Source of the DNA: Liolophura sinensis
Lineage: Eukaryota > Mollusca > Polyplacophora > Chitonida > Chitonidae
Assembly: GCF_032854445.1 (NCBI RefSeq)
Contig: NC_088297.1
Location: 8,917,375-8,981,374, forward strand
Reading direction: 5' to 3'
Length of the DNA stretch: 64,000 bases
The notes beneath the pieces are model-generated. The model did no database searches and was not told the origin of the DNA. It saw nothing but the letters and a program-made list of their open reading frames with translations. Positions 11,880 to 25,715 of this stretch are shown piece after piece (position 1 is the first letter of the stretch; every line of letters begins with the position of its first letter). The position numbers and the translations under genes are program-made.

Positions 11880-14157
11880 CTTATAGGTCGCGCGCCGCCA
11901 AGGCAACATTATCTTCTAATCGTATCGGGTGCACCTTTTGTCATTGTTTGATCACTGACATCTTCTTGTGAGATGATCGTGTTGTTGTTTTGACTTTTCG
12001 GAAGGTTATCCATCATGTTACGGAAAGAGAGTCGTCATTTAGTCGTTACTATACTGGTAAGGCAGATAATTAATTGAAATACCAATTTCCACGCGCACCA
12101 AAACAAAAATGGTCAAGGTATTCTCGTCTCCCCAAAAAGTGACAGAAGGAAGTCATTGAGATATCTCAGATGGCAGGGAAACCCCGTGATACCATTCGAG
12201 TCATTTTGAATATGTGTTAGCACAGCGAAGTTTACGATTATTGTTTTTAAACTCTTTTGCTGCCGCTGTTGTAGATGATGTTATTCAGTGCGGTTAATTT
12301 TTGTCAGCCTACCAGGTCTACATATTACAGTTATTTGCCTGTAATTAGAATAATGTAGCATTCCTCCAGATTCCCACTTGTCCTTGCAATCCTGGAAAGT
12401 GCTTATATATTTGTTGAAAGGTTTTGAAGACGTTGAAAAAGAGTTTATTGTGGGATAAGTGTACAGTGCTACTATTTATGCATTTACATGGACAGTTAGA
12501 ATAAAACCCTGACTGAGGTAAATCGACAAGAGGCCGTATTTCACCGGTTGCGTGTGACCATTTGCCAGCTATCACACTGTCGTCGCTGCTGTACGATTCT
12601 AATTATAATTATTTTTAAAGAATACTTAATATTTTAATGTTAAATAATATCATATTATATTAAGTTTGTAAACGACCGATAAATGTCCACGTGAAAGTTT
12701 GCACTTAAGCTGAAGGGTTATTGACAGTGCTGGAAAATATAGGATTTCGATATTCTTGAATGCTCTTCAAAGACATTTTCTTTCACGGGTTGGGACCCTA
12801 TACGTCCTAGGCAGATCTGTATTTATTTATCCATGGAAAACTTACAAGTTAGTTTTTCGGAAACGCATCAGATTTTTACGAACACAGTTATGTTCACATT
12901 GCAGTTCGAAGGAAATTCCGATGCTGTTGGCATTTAGACAAGATTTGAAAGTTGTTAAATCTCAAGACGTCTCTACATGTGATTGACCTAAAAGAAGGTT
13001 TGGGGTTAGGCATGGCCTTATGTGTTTAGTTTTCCTGTGAATGGCTATTGTCAAAAAATGATCATATATACTGGTGCAATTCTCTTTCCCTTGGAAAATT
13101 CAAGTATTCATTGTTGAAAACCAATTCAGAGGTGCTGCTGTAGATTTCAGTCAGTGCTTTCACGTGTTTTGTTATTGTAAAGTAGAGGCCTGAATATGCT
13201 TGTGATGGTTTTCGAAACATTGCTGTACTACCTGCATCCGAACTGCAACTACAATGCTATACATTCTCGTCGTGCAGTTGTGAATTATGTTGTTTGAACC
13301 TTGCAATAGTTGCATAGCGATGTTCTAATCTTTTGAACTAAGTATCCGATTTTGCTCTAATAAATATTTTATGTCTGGAACTCATTGCCTACCCTTCAAC
13401 TTTCAGAAGGTAAACTTTCTTGTTCAATCTGAATGTATGTCATTTAAAAGTTGTGGGATGCAAATTATATGAATGAAACGGTATCTTTTTTTTTTTTAGC
13501 GAATTTCTCTTCGGACAAGGGTTTTGAGGGGAGGGAGCAGCCTGAATAGCGATTTAGAAAATTTACTACTGGTGTCCGAATTGAGAAGGAACTTTTAAGA
13601 TTGTTCTTTTGACAGAGCCAATTGGACACCACTCGAGTTTTCAAAGTTTTAAAGAAGGATCTCTGTAAAATGAATACGAATATATCCCCAATTGTCACTG
13701 GTGTTGACCTTAAAGTGGTATGAAAGTTTGCAGCAGGAGGAGAACTTGAAAAAAACTTTGCATATTAAACTTATCCTTTTTGTCATCATATGCATATGAA
13801 TAGTCAGCCTTTGAACATGTTGAATGTCTATCCGAATTATATACTTACAACCTGGTAAAATTGTGAGAAAAGTGATTAGAGTGAATATTTATCACGATCG
13901 TCGCTATCCTTGACTCTTAATTTTTTTGCTGACCCTACGTTTTCGGAACTACGCATGCATTTGACATCTGATAATATTGAGAAAGGTACATGTGCTCGTG
14001 CGATATTTTTTTGGTACAGAAGGCTTTGTCCGTGTGCTGTATTTTGGCTTCCCCGTTTTCTTTTGGATGATCCACCTTGTTTTGAATTTCGCTGAGTCAA
14101 CTTTTTCCGCAGTTATCTGACGCTGATATGTGGATCTGTTTGTTTTCCATGTCCCAG
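11880..14157. other. Spacer between terminal exons 2 and 3
   Basis: AT-rich sequence with no recognised repeat family and no convincing exon. An AATAAA at 13359 is the only signal noted, and its use is unproven. Confidence 0.5.
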
Positions 14158-14618
14158 GAGATGAGAATCAAGGTCAGTTAACCAGCAGCCCATACAACTT
14201 GCCGGACCCCAACGAACTCAAAGTTATCTCTCCATACCAATCGGACAGGTTCATCGGCGCAACTGCCTATTCCACCACGGTGAACACCAGGAGTGCTGTG
14301 AACTTGTTCGAACGTTGGTTCTGGGATAAGCACAGAAAGGACTTTCAAAAGATCGAGGACGTCGACCCGGCGAGACTGGATCCTATTTTGTCCGAGTTCT
14401 GGATGACGGTGCGCCGGCGCACGGGCGATCCTTACCAGCCCAAGTCTCTCAGACTGCTCCGAACCAGACTTGAGCGCCATCTTAAGGACCGTGGATACCC
14501 ATACTCCATCATCAACTCACCTCAGTTCTCTCGAAGTCGCCAAGCGTTTCTGAACAGGGTAACACTGAGCACCCCGCAAGAAGAGGTAGACCTGAGTGGT
14601 GCACCATCGGCATCCTAG
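14158..14618 (+). CDS. Unit 1 terminal exon 3 (Crypton-derived DUF3504-like domain)
   Basis: A terminal exon encoding 153 residues, ending in TAG. The acceptor (tgttttccatgtcccag, ending 14157) gives phase 1 with a Gly codon. The leader of about 42 residues is rich in Pro, Tyr and Ser. The domain (about 43-140) reads NTRSAVNLFERWF, KIEDVDPARLDPILSEFW, DPYQPKSLRLLRTRLERHL and GYPYSII, ending in FSRSRQAFLNRV. The Phe-Trp after the second helix and the LRTRLERHL helix place it with the exons at 17639, 22700 and 26460. The whole reading frame is open and its base composition is visibly richer in G+C than the flanking intron, as expected for a constrained exon. AATAAA occurs at 15611. Confidence 0.83.
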
Positions 14619-17600
14619 TCAAGGGATCTTGTTTGTGAACCATTTTTCTGATCCAGTTGTGAATCTTAGCCATATATACCTACCCCATATCAATGACTTA
14701 ACTTTGAACACAGATAACTGCCATTGCCATTGTGCTTAACGGATTGCATATGGACCTAATTTCCGGTGTGATTGAAGAGATCTATGAGGTGTATTGAACT
14801 TGTCGGATCCGGTTTTTGTCCCTGATCATGACTTTGCGCCTTGGTACAGGACATCACTATGTAATTTCCGCAGTGTCGACAGCGGATGATTGCACCCTGG
14901 TCTCTGTTGTTTCTGAGAAATCCAGTAAAAACCCAGCGAATGTAAGCTTGATTTCATAGATTTTTATCTTTTGCAATGTTCACACTATACGCACAACACC
15001 AATCGATTTGTACAGATATTAGGTCACACGTTACCAGTTGTGTGACATTCTAGTTTAGGCCTTCTTTGAACGTGTATCGCTTTGCACCCTTTAAGGGAAT
15101 ACTTAAGTGTGAATACTTAGGGATGAGTAGTGAGTGTTGATGTGAATACTTGAGGCTACAGGTCTTGATATGAACACCGAAGGGTTGAGTGTTTGAGTGG
15201 GAGAGTGGGAATACTTGCAGATAGATGTGAATACTTGCAGATGGATGTGAATACCAAAGGGTTGAGTGAGAATACCTGCGGGTGGATGCGAATACCAAAG
15301 GGTTGTGTGGGTGAGTGGGAAACTAGCCGGTGGATGTGAATACCCAAGTGGGGATACTTGATGAATAATATGAAAACTTCCCGAGGGATGACTGGAAATG
15401 CATTTATTGACTCGTATATATTGGTGATTCAAGCGTTGAAGGCATAGTTTTATGTACTGCAAAGGCACTCTTACAAATAATGCAGTCTGAAGGTATCACT
15501 GGGGCAACATACATGAAAACTTATAATACTGCATGTGCCCGTTTGTGTCTGAATATTAAATGACGTTTCGTTTTGCTGACCGTGGTGTCTGTTTGCTCTT
15601 CAGGAAGTGGAATAAACCCTGAACAATTTAATAGTATATATATAGAATCTTCTATTCGTCTAGAGTATTCGTTTTGTAGACGCTGGGTTTAACCCCAGGT
15701 GGGTTCATACGTGAGGTTTTAATGATGACTATATGTTGATGACTATATCCTATTGGGTAGTGGGTGCATCATGGCCGTAGGATCTGAATATGGTACGTGT
15801 ACCATCATTGAGGTATGGTCACCGTAGGATTTTACGTATGTACCTGTATGTACCACCGTAATCGTGCCTTTTGCCACAACAGCCACATGGTCATTGTGAA
15901 GGTTCTGAGTGTTTCGTCATGCCGGGAGCCTTAGGCCTTGGGCGTGGCATTCCACAAATACTAATGCATGATAAGTGTAACGTTTGTTCTGGGGAGGTTT
16001 ACGATGTTTTATAAGAGGGTTGGTATTTATTGATGGAAGTCCGTTGGCAATCTCCAGCACATGGACACCGGAGTAAACTTTTGCCACTTCACGATACTCT
16101 TGACATAATTCCGCCATTAATACATCGGATTCATTTTAACTGTTAAGTCTTGTATCCGGTACTCAGACCTGAACACTTATACTTAGCAATACTTATAATA
16201 GTATATAGTTATAATTATAAGAAGCTTTCAACCAAACAAGTTAATCAGTAACGTGTAATAATGGTTTACTCGGAGTACTACGGTTTCCATAACAATGGCC
16301 GTCAGCATGTGTATATAAGTGATAAAATTCTGGAGTATGGCATGAAACGAAAATCAGTCAGTTAAAGGAGAACCCCGACGACTTTATGTTCACACTAAGT
16401 GTTCATTAAGCACAGTATTTGTGCTATGTGAGCCTGTAAACTGCATTTAAAAAACTATTATGTTTACTAAAAACCCATTAAAGTTGGACCTTCTGCTTAT
16501 CTTGTCGACCGTGGAGCCTTGGCCGGGTGACGTCATGCCGTGAATACCTGCCGGGATTATGTAATGGAGAAACAACTCGCAACAGTTGATTCGTTTTATA
16601 AGAATGAAATGTTTCTCCTACTTAAACGTGCTTGTTAGCAACGTAACAGCTATAGAGTCTTTTTCAAGAATCGCGCGGCGTCATTTCAAACAAATAATAA
16701 TAATAAAACACGTTACATCACAATTAGCGTCAATGAATGCTCTTTCGTACAGGCTGAGCCGCATTATTTGCATAGTGGACTATAATACGTAGCATGGTTG
16801 ATCTTTCGTGACATGAAGTTTTAGTGCAAGGGCGTTAGGGCGTTTAGCCACTGGGCGTTTAGTTGGTTGTAGTCTATATAGACTACTACTGGGTGTGTAA
16901 GGTTATGGACAGTGACTCGGTCTCTGATTAGTTATGCGGGAAAGTCAGTCTGAATTGATTGAAGCTTACATATAATCTAGGGAAGTCTGATAGTGGATTA
17001 TACAATCTCTGTCACATTGACACAACCAGGCCTTGAGATATCCATAATCATATCCATGTTCATATTTGTACCTAAGAGAATTGATGACGATACTCTGCCT
17101 TTTCTACACTGGCAAAATTTGGTGTATTTGAAATGAAGGCGAAGAAATGAGTTTGACATTTTTCAGAAACGAACGGACCCTTCATGTATATATAACATTC
17201 CTATAATCGCTTAAACTAAGGATTGACGTCACAACAAACGTTTACATACCTCTAAAAGGAGACGATTGCATGGTCTTCCCTGATAGCTCAGTGGGATATT
17301 GAAATGTTTTAAAGCCTTGTGTTCGTGAGTTGTCTCGTTGTACAGGAAATGGGTGAAAACAAAACTAGCTGTGCTGTGATTTGTGAGGTTTGAGAACGGT
17401 GTTGGTTTTTGGGAGATGTGTACAGATGTGTTGTTTTTAGGTTTCTCTCTTAGAAGGTAGTGGTTGGTGGCCATTGTGGTCTTCGTCCTTATGATGAATA
17501 TACGTAAATTGGTGGTCTTGTTTTGAATATGTTGCAGGTGGTTTGGGTTTCTGCTTTCTGTCACGGTTCACGATTTATACTGTCTATATTGTATCACCCA

Positions 17601-17638
17601 GACGCTGACGTATGACCTGAATTTGTTCTTCTTGTCAG
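14619..17638. other. Spacer between terminal exons 3 and 4
   Basis: It contains a degenerate short-period repeat at about 15100-15370. AATAAA occurs at 15611. Otherwise nothing was recognised. Confidence 0.5.
15100..15370. repeat. Degenerate short-period tandem repeat
   Basis: Recurring gtgaatacttgcag and gaataccaaagggttgagtg words with irregular spacing (roughly 20-45 bp), in an old minisatellite-like tract. Confidence 0.7.
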
Positions 17639-18186
17639 TGCCAGCTGACCGCTCCGCGGAGTTGATCAAGATGCTGATGAGAAAGTCCCAGGGTTTCTGG
17701 ACGCCGGAAGTGTATCCTGACGCCAGCAACGCTCCAAGCGGCAGCGACACCAGCGGACAAATGAGTCCAGGGGAGGTAATTCATGATCTCACTAAACAGG
17801 ACATAGCAGACGACGGCATCAAAGCCACATCGACGTCAACCATCGTGAACACGCGAAGCGCTGTGGGAATTTTCGAGCGTTGGTTATTCGAAGAACACGG
17901 AAATGACCAGCGTAAAATCGAGACGATTCCTCCCGCTGAATTAGACCAACTTTTGTCTGAGTTTTGGATAGGAGTGCAGAGTCGAACTTCCGGACAATAC
18001 CGTGCAGGAACGCTCAACAATTTAAGGGCACGTTTGGAACGGCATCTCAGAGTATGTGGGTACCCTCACTCTATTGTCAAGTCGGAAATCTTCAACAGGA
18101 GCAGATGTGCTTTCAGAGACAGGGTGGCAGCGTGCAAGACGAAAGAGACGAATGACATTGTACCTGATCAACCATTCGGAACCTGA
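17639..18186 (+). CDS. Unit 1 terminal exon 4 (Crypton-derived DUF3504-like domain)
   Basis: A terminal exon encoding 182 residues, ending in TGA. The acceptor, a long pyrimidine run ending cttgtcag at 17638, gives phase 1 with a Val codon. The leader of about 70 residues includes a basic stretch (KMLMRKSQ) and a Ser/Gly/Pro-rich part. The domain (about 71-168) reads NTRSAVGIFERWL, KIETIPPAELDQLLSEFW, GQYRAGTLNNLRARLERHL and GYPHSIV, then FNRSRCAFRDRV. The usual Ser of the third block is Thr here (GTL). AATAAA at 18688 lies about 500 bp after the stop and is followed by an A-rich run, so it is a reasonable candidate polyadenylation signal. Confidence 0.84.
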
Positions 18187-21100
18187 TTCCGAACCTTTAA
18201 ATGCTGTGACACGGTGATAGTGTTCTGAGGAAAGATTAGGTGCTAGCGTTATGTGACGACTTATGAAGCTTTTCGAAAAGAAATCGAATCGGATTGGCCG
18301 AAAAGTTTTTACGCAACTTGTAGCCTATGAGTGTTCCTTTAGCCGTTCACGAACAGGACCAAAGGGATGTAAGGTGCTAGTCGAGTGCATGTTATATTAC
18401 CACAAAGGCATTGTTTTTATGTTTTTATTTTTTTTTATTTTTATAAGTCACTCTGAGGCCCAGAATAACGAAATCTTGATTATTTTCAGATAGGATTATT
18501 CCGACTATTTTTAGACATTGTCGGTTTTTGTATTTTATTTCTGTGACTTTGCCGTGAAAGAATCAAAAGTGGTAAAGTGTGGAGTAGACGGAGGATATCT
18601 CCAACTTTTAACCCTCTCTTGTTATATATGTTTATAAATGCAACAGAAATTGCTATTTTTTTCATATTTTACATTGAATCTCGTAGAAATAAAGAAAAAA
18701 AATATCGAGGTAGGTGAATCGGTTCGGCGGGTGGGAAAGTTCGCCTGTCACTTACGCCCGAAAAATGGTGTTTTAACTTTTTAACAGAATGTCTGTTGTT
18801 TGAGTGATGCTATCTATGAAGTATTGTTGTTGTGGCAAATTATTCTGTTAAATATAGCACACATTCTGATTCTATTAACTCAGCAATAAGATTCTATTAG
18901 ACAAACAGGATAATATGTTCAATACAACAGTATTATGCGATAGTTACGTTCTAGTAATACATTCTAAGATCACTCAAACAACATACTTTTTGTTAAAATT
19001 AACACATTATTTTTGTAGTGTAACATAGGTGACTGAGTAGCTCCACTCCTGACACTTACCGCCGTGGTATAAGTAAAATATCCTTGATAAGGGCAGTAAT
19101 CAAGCATGAAGGAATTCCCTCGAGGCTTTGTACCACAAAGGTTTGCAGATATGTATCGTTGATGATGTAAGCACTTCCATCAACACAACACAGAACTGCT
19201 CATCCCTTTTTCTACTTAGTGTACAGAAAATCAGTATAAATTTATATTGCGTGTGAATTTTCATTTATCATTCATGAAGAGACGACATCCGCTTAGATGG
19301 CTCTTTCCTAATGAGCTGAACGTATGTCACCCGCCGGTCCACCAAGACCACGAAGAAAGCAGATTATACGCGTAGCGTTTTATTTCGTAGCTCTTGAGTA
19401 AGACGTTAAACAACAAACAAATAAATTGTTTTATATTTATCGGTTCGTGTGCAGATGTGAACAGTTATTCGTGACAAAGAGAGCTCACGTTTTTCCTCGC
19501 TGAAAGACAGTCTCTATGTACATGTGTATATTGTTGTGGCTAATGAGTTTGATTCTTATAAATGCCGGGGAACCAAATCAAATCATCGTCACAAGACATT
19601 AAATGTTAATAGGTTTATTTTTGACTGCTTTATAGTTACAGCTCATATATCGACTGTGTACTTAGCTTTTTATGTTCTTTCGTCTCGGAAGACTTTTGTA
19701 TTGGTGGCTTTGCCGTTTTTCATTGTTCAGTATGCGAATAATTTTTAATTTTTTGCACTTAATACACTTAATACCCAAACCAAATAGGTGTAAACCCACT
19801 TTTGCAAGCATATCATTCAGGATAGTGTTTTATAGTTTATTGCATGCCGTCATATCACTGTCTCTGCCAGCTGGCGTCAACTTTCGGGAGCTTAGAACAT
19901 TTTCCGTATAGTATGTATCCATATCAAATAAGTTATTGAAGTATTTTTACGAGTTTTTGGTATTGTTGTGGTTAATAAAATTTTGATATTCCATTTGTGA
20001 TGAGTTTAGGCCAGTTTCTCTTGGATATTCAGGGTTGACACTGAATTTTTTTTTTAAGGTATGGTGCCACAGTACGTTAACTGTATTTTGTTGCAAGCAT
20101 TATACATAGTGCAGATTGACGAAAAGCTTTAAAATATATGTCTGTTGGTTAAGTATTAATTGTTGGTTAATTATTAATTCATTGTTTTTTATAGCATTTT
20201 TAATGACAAAACAATTGCTTGGAGACGGGAAAAACCTTCTGTTTGTCAAACTTGACAAGTATAAAGGGCGCATCAACACATTAAGAGGACTTGTCCGAAT
20301 CTCATTTGTGTAGAAGTTTTAACTTATTTACGTGTAAGTTAGGTTGTGATGCTGCTATTATTAAAATCTGTTTTGTAGCAATAAACTGTAAAAACTGTAA
20401 TGGTGTTGGCTCTGTACTGTCTATAGTACGTGTTTGCTGATATACTCATATACTGAACGTCTGAATGCTGACAGATAGACGTCTAAACTCCAATGTACAC
20501 CCAGATGTATATATAGTATACATTTGCATAACTTTTCTGTGTTCAGACAATCTGTAAATTTTCACCACATTGGGTAGTATTGTTATGGTTAACGATTAGT
20601 TGCAATTAAAAAAAGAAAAACTTTTGTGCTCGTACGAGAGTGTTCTAGTATAACTCTGTTGTCAGTAAATATGGCCCGTGCGTCCAGCATCTCTGGCGCT
20701 CTGCTTCATGACTGTCTAATACCGCTTAACCCGGGGCTACGGCTGTATATTTATCGTGTTGAATTAGATCGCCGCGTTGGATATATGATCGGTTGCAATC
20801 AGAGCGCAACTGAGGTACATATTTTGTTTCATGGTACACAACTTGAATACTGATTTCACTCAATCGCCTGGAACACACCTTGCGTCTTTCCAACATCATT
20901 GAAAACTGCTTCTCTTTGCGTGGCACCGTCCTATTTTCGTACGTCATGTACTTTCTTAGTTCTTTGGTGGTTCGTGTCATACGTTGTTTTGGGAATTGAC
21001 CTTCCGGTTATTGACCCGGAACGGCCTTATTTATTGACGGCTGGTATGCGAAAGTTTCGGCGCCTAGATTCCATGCTTTCGAAGAATACTTGTAAAACAT

Positions 21101-22699
21101 TCTGGAGCCGTCGCTATTCTGTACATTAACACACATTTATTGCTTCTTTGTTTTAACTCACTTCAGGGCATTTGTTTTTACCCCTCTACCAGAACAGACC
21201 TTTTCAAACTGTCAATCAACATCTCGCATTTGACCAATCATAAGCAATATTGTTGCAAATAAGTCAACCAAATGTCCACACATTGGTTACAAATGTTCAA
21301 TCTTTCTTTGACTTCACCTTGCTTCGATGCGAATGGAAAGAGTAGTAACGTTGACATGAGAAGGGATGGTGGCTTAGTGGAAGGTGCCCGTCCCTCTATC
21401 CGTCCCTCCGTTTGCTCAGTTCATCGGGAATACATTTCTAGAACGCCAGGCTAGCAACTTAATGCCAAGCATCCACGTATGCTTGGGCGACACTCGAAGT
21501 ATTCATATGCAGTGGCCTTGATATTGACTTATTGTTCAGTGTGACTGATGCAGGATAGATGTAATACTTTATGACAGACTTATGAAGACGTTATCCCTTG
21601 TGCTCGTCAGATCATATTTACCAACATAAACCACTTGTGTACCTGACATGCGGAAGTACCTTATTCAGTTTCAGTGAATTGTAACAAGGCTTATAAGCCC
21701 TGATATGGCTTAGAATGGCCTGTGGTTAATGAAAAAAATATTTAATACGTTTAGAGTAGAAATGCTTGTCAGTATTTGGTCGCGTTGAAACAAGTGTTTA
21801 GCTCCATTGACAGGGTAAGATATGTTTGGTGTTTATTTCCTGCTAGGAATTGCGTGTTTCGGCTTTGTGTTGATCCAGTTTGATTAAGTTGTATCGATAA
21901 AGGAAACGTGTGCATATACCATTATGTGATCACTTTTGTTTGTTTATGGACATCAGTTAATCAAAACCTAGTTAAGAGACTTCTGATTAACACCTCAGAG
22001 TTCGTTTACTTTTTCCCAATTCTGGCACTTTAAGCATTTTTGTGTAAGCTAAATGGGTTTCACTGTACCGATTTGAAAAGCACCGGGAAGACACGTGTGA
22101 AAACATATGTGTAAAGGATTGGAAATATCAGTGTAAGCAGTGGTACATGTGCCTTCTTGTAGCCATAGGGAATAATGCTTTAAGGACAAAGTGAAAACTT
22201 GCCCAAGACTGCGATGCTTAACTGTTTGCATATATCTCGGTTAACTGTTTAATATCATCATGCGTCAATAACTGTCCTGTTATAGAACCGGGAGAGCTTT
22301 GTTATTTCCTATGTCTTCGTGAAGCTATTGGTTTATTGTAAAAGAGAAGAAATCACCAGCTTTTATATACGGGTGGGAAAAAGACGTTTTATCATTTATT
22401 TCAAGTCGAGTCTTGTGAGAGGGAATTGTTGGTTAAGTGGTGGGTACGAGTGTTGGAGTTTGCACTTATAAATTCAAACCGATTTCATACAACCTGGAGG
22501 TTTGAAGGTAATGTGATCGAATTGGCCACCTTGATCAACCAAAACAGCGAATCACACGCAACATTACTCGCAACATTAATGTGTGTCGTGTGTGACAGTC
22601 AGTATTGTGGGCCACATGCAGGTGAACCAATACTCTTGGATGTCTCGCTTTACCATTCCTTCTTCTTACCGTCCTCTGTATCCCGTTTTGTGTTACCAG
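18187..22699. other. Spacer between terminal exons 4 and 5
   Basis: It contains a candidate poly(A) signal (18688) and an inverted-repeat element (18778-18999). A fragment near 19385-19425 resembles another SINE tail. Nothing coding was recognised in the rest. Confidence 0.5.
18778..18999. mobile_element. Short inverted-repeat element (MITE family 2)
   Basis: The left end (ttttaacagaatgtctgttg, then ttgagtgatgct) is mirrored at the right end (agatcactcaaacaacatac, then ttgttaaaattaa). A related copy lies at about 31252-31460. No coding capacity. Confidence 0.7.
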
Positions 22700-23184
22700 T
22701 GATGCCGATGGAAGAGGACAGGGTATCACAGCCGGCTAGTTTCAACGAGGGCGGTTCGTTCGGCGGCGATATGGTTAACAGCCGACAGTCCATCCATAGG
22801 CCGTCGCCAGGACAGGGCTCCAGTCGGAATACAACGGTCAATACCCGAAGCGCCGTGTCCATCTTCGAACGCTGGATAAAGCAGCCGCCGTACCAAGACG
22901 ATCGCCGGATAGAGGAGATTCCGCCTGTGGAGTTGGACAGGTACTTGGAGGTGTTCTGGGGAGCTGTCAAACGTCAGGACGGTGCGGACTACAATCCGAA
23001 GTCCCTCAGTCAGTTGCGGACCCGGTTAGAGCTCCATTTAAAGACCTGCGGCTACCCTATGTCGATAGTGGCGGAGTCAGCTGTGTTTGTCAAGAGCCTT
23101 CTGGCATATAAGAGGAGAACGGAGTCGAAACGCCTGCCGAATTTCTCCAACGTCATGAACGTTGACTTCAGTGCTCTCGAGTGA
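22700..23184 (+). CDS. Unit 1 terminal exon 5 (Crypton-derived DUF3504-like domain)
   Basis: A terminal exon encoding 161 residues, ending in TGA. The reading frame is open far upstream (from 22426), but the acceptor tttgtgttaccag at 22699 is where the family phase fits: it gives a Val codon, then MPMEED. The leader of about 47 residues is Gly/Ser-rich. The domain (about 48-147) reads NTRSAVSIFERWI, RIEEIPPVELDRYLEVFW, ADYNPKSLSQLRTRLELHL and GYPMSIV, followed by FVKSLLAYKRRT. One residue is inserted after SIV compared with its relatives (SIVAESAVF). AATAAA occurs at 23888. The upstream open stretch could alternatively be a 5' extension from a local promoter; I see no support for that. Confidence 0.83.
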
Positions 23185-24754
23185 CATGGTGACGGATTTG
23201 GTTCTACGAGTATCTGTGTTGTGTATACCGTTAGCTATTTTAGTCCGACTGGCTTACACAGATGCCACACAAGTGTCCACGCCATCTACACTATCAGAGG
23301 CCTTTAATTAGAAGTTAAAAGTTGAACTTGTAACTTCAAAGTAGAATAGGTAAACTAGTTCAAGTCTGAAGTTAGAAATTACAACTTGTAGTTTCCAACT
23401 AACGGTCTCTATTAACGCGCCTTTTTCTCCTGCTCTCTTTTTGTTTTTTTTTTGGTTTTCCTCGAGACGTTCCAAGGACTGTACTAATTTTAATACTGAG
23501 CTATGGTCAACGTGGGTTTCAAACCCACGACCTCACAGACTGGCCTCTAATAACCATGCAGCAGCGCATGCTAATCGTCTGGGGCTTTCGACCAGAACGT
23601 GGACGCGAAACTTTACTGTCTGCATGTAATATTTCCCTCATGGTTTGAACAACAATGCGGTTTTTCCGAGAAGGATAATTGCAATAGCTATACAAAGCTT
23701 TGCGCATCAAAACGCATGCACCGCTCTCTACGCTGGCTTTGACTTTCAACGCTATGGAGAAGATGTTGGCTTGTTTAGGCTTATAATCTCAACTGATGAT
23801 ATTTTCAGTGAAATTGTTTCATGGATGTCCATTCGAATCATGCTTCACATCCGTTAGATAAAATTGATTTCTTGTGTGTCGAGTATTAATAAAAACGTGG
23901 TATCGGTTGATTCAAAGGTTTTGTGTGTTAACATCACTTTCTATCCTATCAGAGTGAACACAGTGAAGTTTGTGGTGTTCAAGATTTCCGTACAAAATTT
24001 ACTGGTAATTGATGTGATGTAAAGCGAACGTAGAGTTGCGCGCATGCGCTGTGAGAAGTATAATCTTTGCTGCAGCATGTTAATTTTATTTAATGCTTGG
24101 GGATAAGCGCAATATCATGTTAATAAAGACTGAAGTTTGGCAACTTTGATTAAAAAAATATTAGTTGATCTTCGGTTTTCGACATAAGAACAAGTTTAAG
24201 AAACTTTTAGAAAGGACCACAGTTTCGTGTTCTAAGTGTACATATATATTGCAACAAAATATCGGTTAACACAGTGTGGATGTCTTCATTTAAAGTGCAA
24301 CATCATGGTTGTCATCCATGTTTATCCTTTGTGAACCCGGCACTAGAAGCTGACAAGGTTTGCTGTTGCGGTGAAAGAAATTTCATTCGAAAAGTCCATT
24401 ACTTGTCAAGACAAAAACTTGCATGTATATGTGAATGAGACGTTGGTGAGGCCCACTTGTACACGGCAAAGATCATTTTCAAAAATCCTGATTGATTTTC
24501 CAGTGGCCTTGGTCCATTTTTAAGTTACATTTTATGACAGACAATTTTAGTTCAGCTTGTAACACATGTGCACCTGTAGATTCAGAAGAGCCTTATCGTT
24601 TTTAGTAACCTTGACCTATTTTCAATGTTGTTTGGCCTGTGCATCCAATACTTTGTGAACACACGATTTCTTATGGTGAGAACTTTCAAGCCCACAGTCA
24701 TCTATAGGTATTATTCTTTTCAAAATTATCAAAACCAAATGTCGTCGTCATATG

Positions 24755-24804
24755 AAAAATTGTTAGTACGACGTTAAACCCCAAGCACTCACTCACTCAC
24801 TCAA
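24755..24804 (+). mobile_element. SINE-B 3' tail fragment
   Basis: It reads cgtcatatgaaaaattgtta, then tacgacgttaaaccc and a (cact)n tail. Only the 3' end is present. Confidence 0.65.
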
Positions 24805-25481
24805 AACTAAATGCACGATGCAAGAAAGAAGTAGTGAGACCATTTCATTTGATAAACCGTCTTTTCCAAACAACGCTGATATCAGTTTTTGATATTACAG
24901 CCATGGAATGATAAATAATGGATCTTCAATGTGTCAGAAAAGGAATCAAAAGGTATTTAGGAATGGTTTTAAAATGGTCGTTCATTTAAAGAGCTATTCA
25001 CAGGTCACTCTTTACTCTGTTTGCGGGCGTATCTTACCAACAGGTTTCCACTCATCACCCCACACACTTCCTTTAAACTTCGTTGCTTGAAGAAAAATCA
25101 AAAACATGTCCAAGGCTGTTTTATACTCTGTGAATAATAATCTGTCTTGTTGAATATGTTACATATTTTTCTTGTATCAGAATTCCTACATATATGCCAA
25201 GGAAGTTATGTTATTGCAGGCAAAATTTGTCTGTGTGTCAGGAAGTTGACGGGAAGTGTTATGCACGAATTTTGGGTAAAATTGGCCAATCACAAATCTA
25301 TAAAATAATCTGGATCCGGACAAAGGAATAGTTTATACGATTTATCAGTATTGTCAGATAAGACCCAAATACAATATTTTCTTTAAGCTTGTAATAATAC
25401 CAGCAGAGTATTGCCGCTTTGTTGGAACTCGCCATGCTGTGGTTGAAGTTTGTGCTCTCGGGTTGCCTTCTAGTTAGATTG

Positions 25482-25715
25482 AATGAATGAATGCTCGGGT
25501 TTTAATGCCGTACTTAACAATTTTTCAGTCATATGACGACGAGGAGTCATTGTGTTTGGCAGGGCGAGTTCATGTTGCCAAAGTGCTGCCGCCACTGAAG
25601 TGTCACACTGAAGACACCAGATATGATACCCCTCCCAGTCACATTATACTGACACCGCGCCAACCAGTCATTTTTAAAGTCTTTGGTATGGCCCAACCCG
25701 GGTTTGATCCCTTCT
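25482..25715 (-). mobile_element. SINE-B copy, minus strand
   Basis: The reverse complement matches the 3' two thirds of the copy at 28866-29200: the same order of words around cgtcgtcatatgactgaa, tgaactcgccc and gtgactggg. It is diverged. Confidence 0.7.

Noticed and set aside
7250-20890. Weak similarity between about 7250-7390 and 20750-20890
   Set aside because: Shared words (gcgatcagag, ttcattcgcctgaaaca-like) suggest an old duplicated spacer, but the match is too patchy by eye to call.
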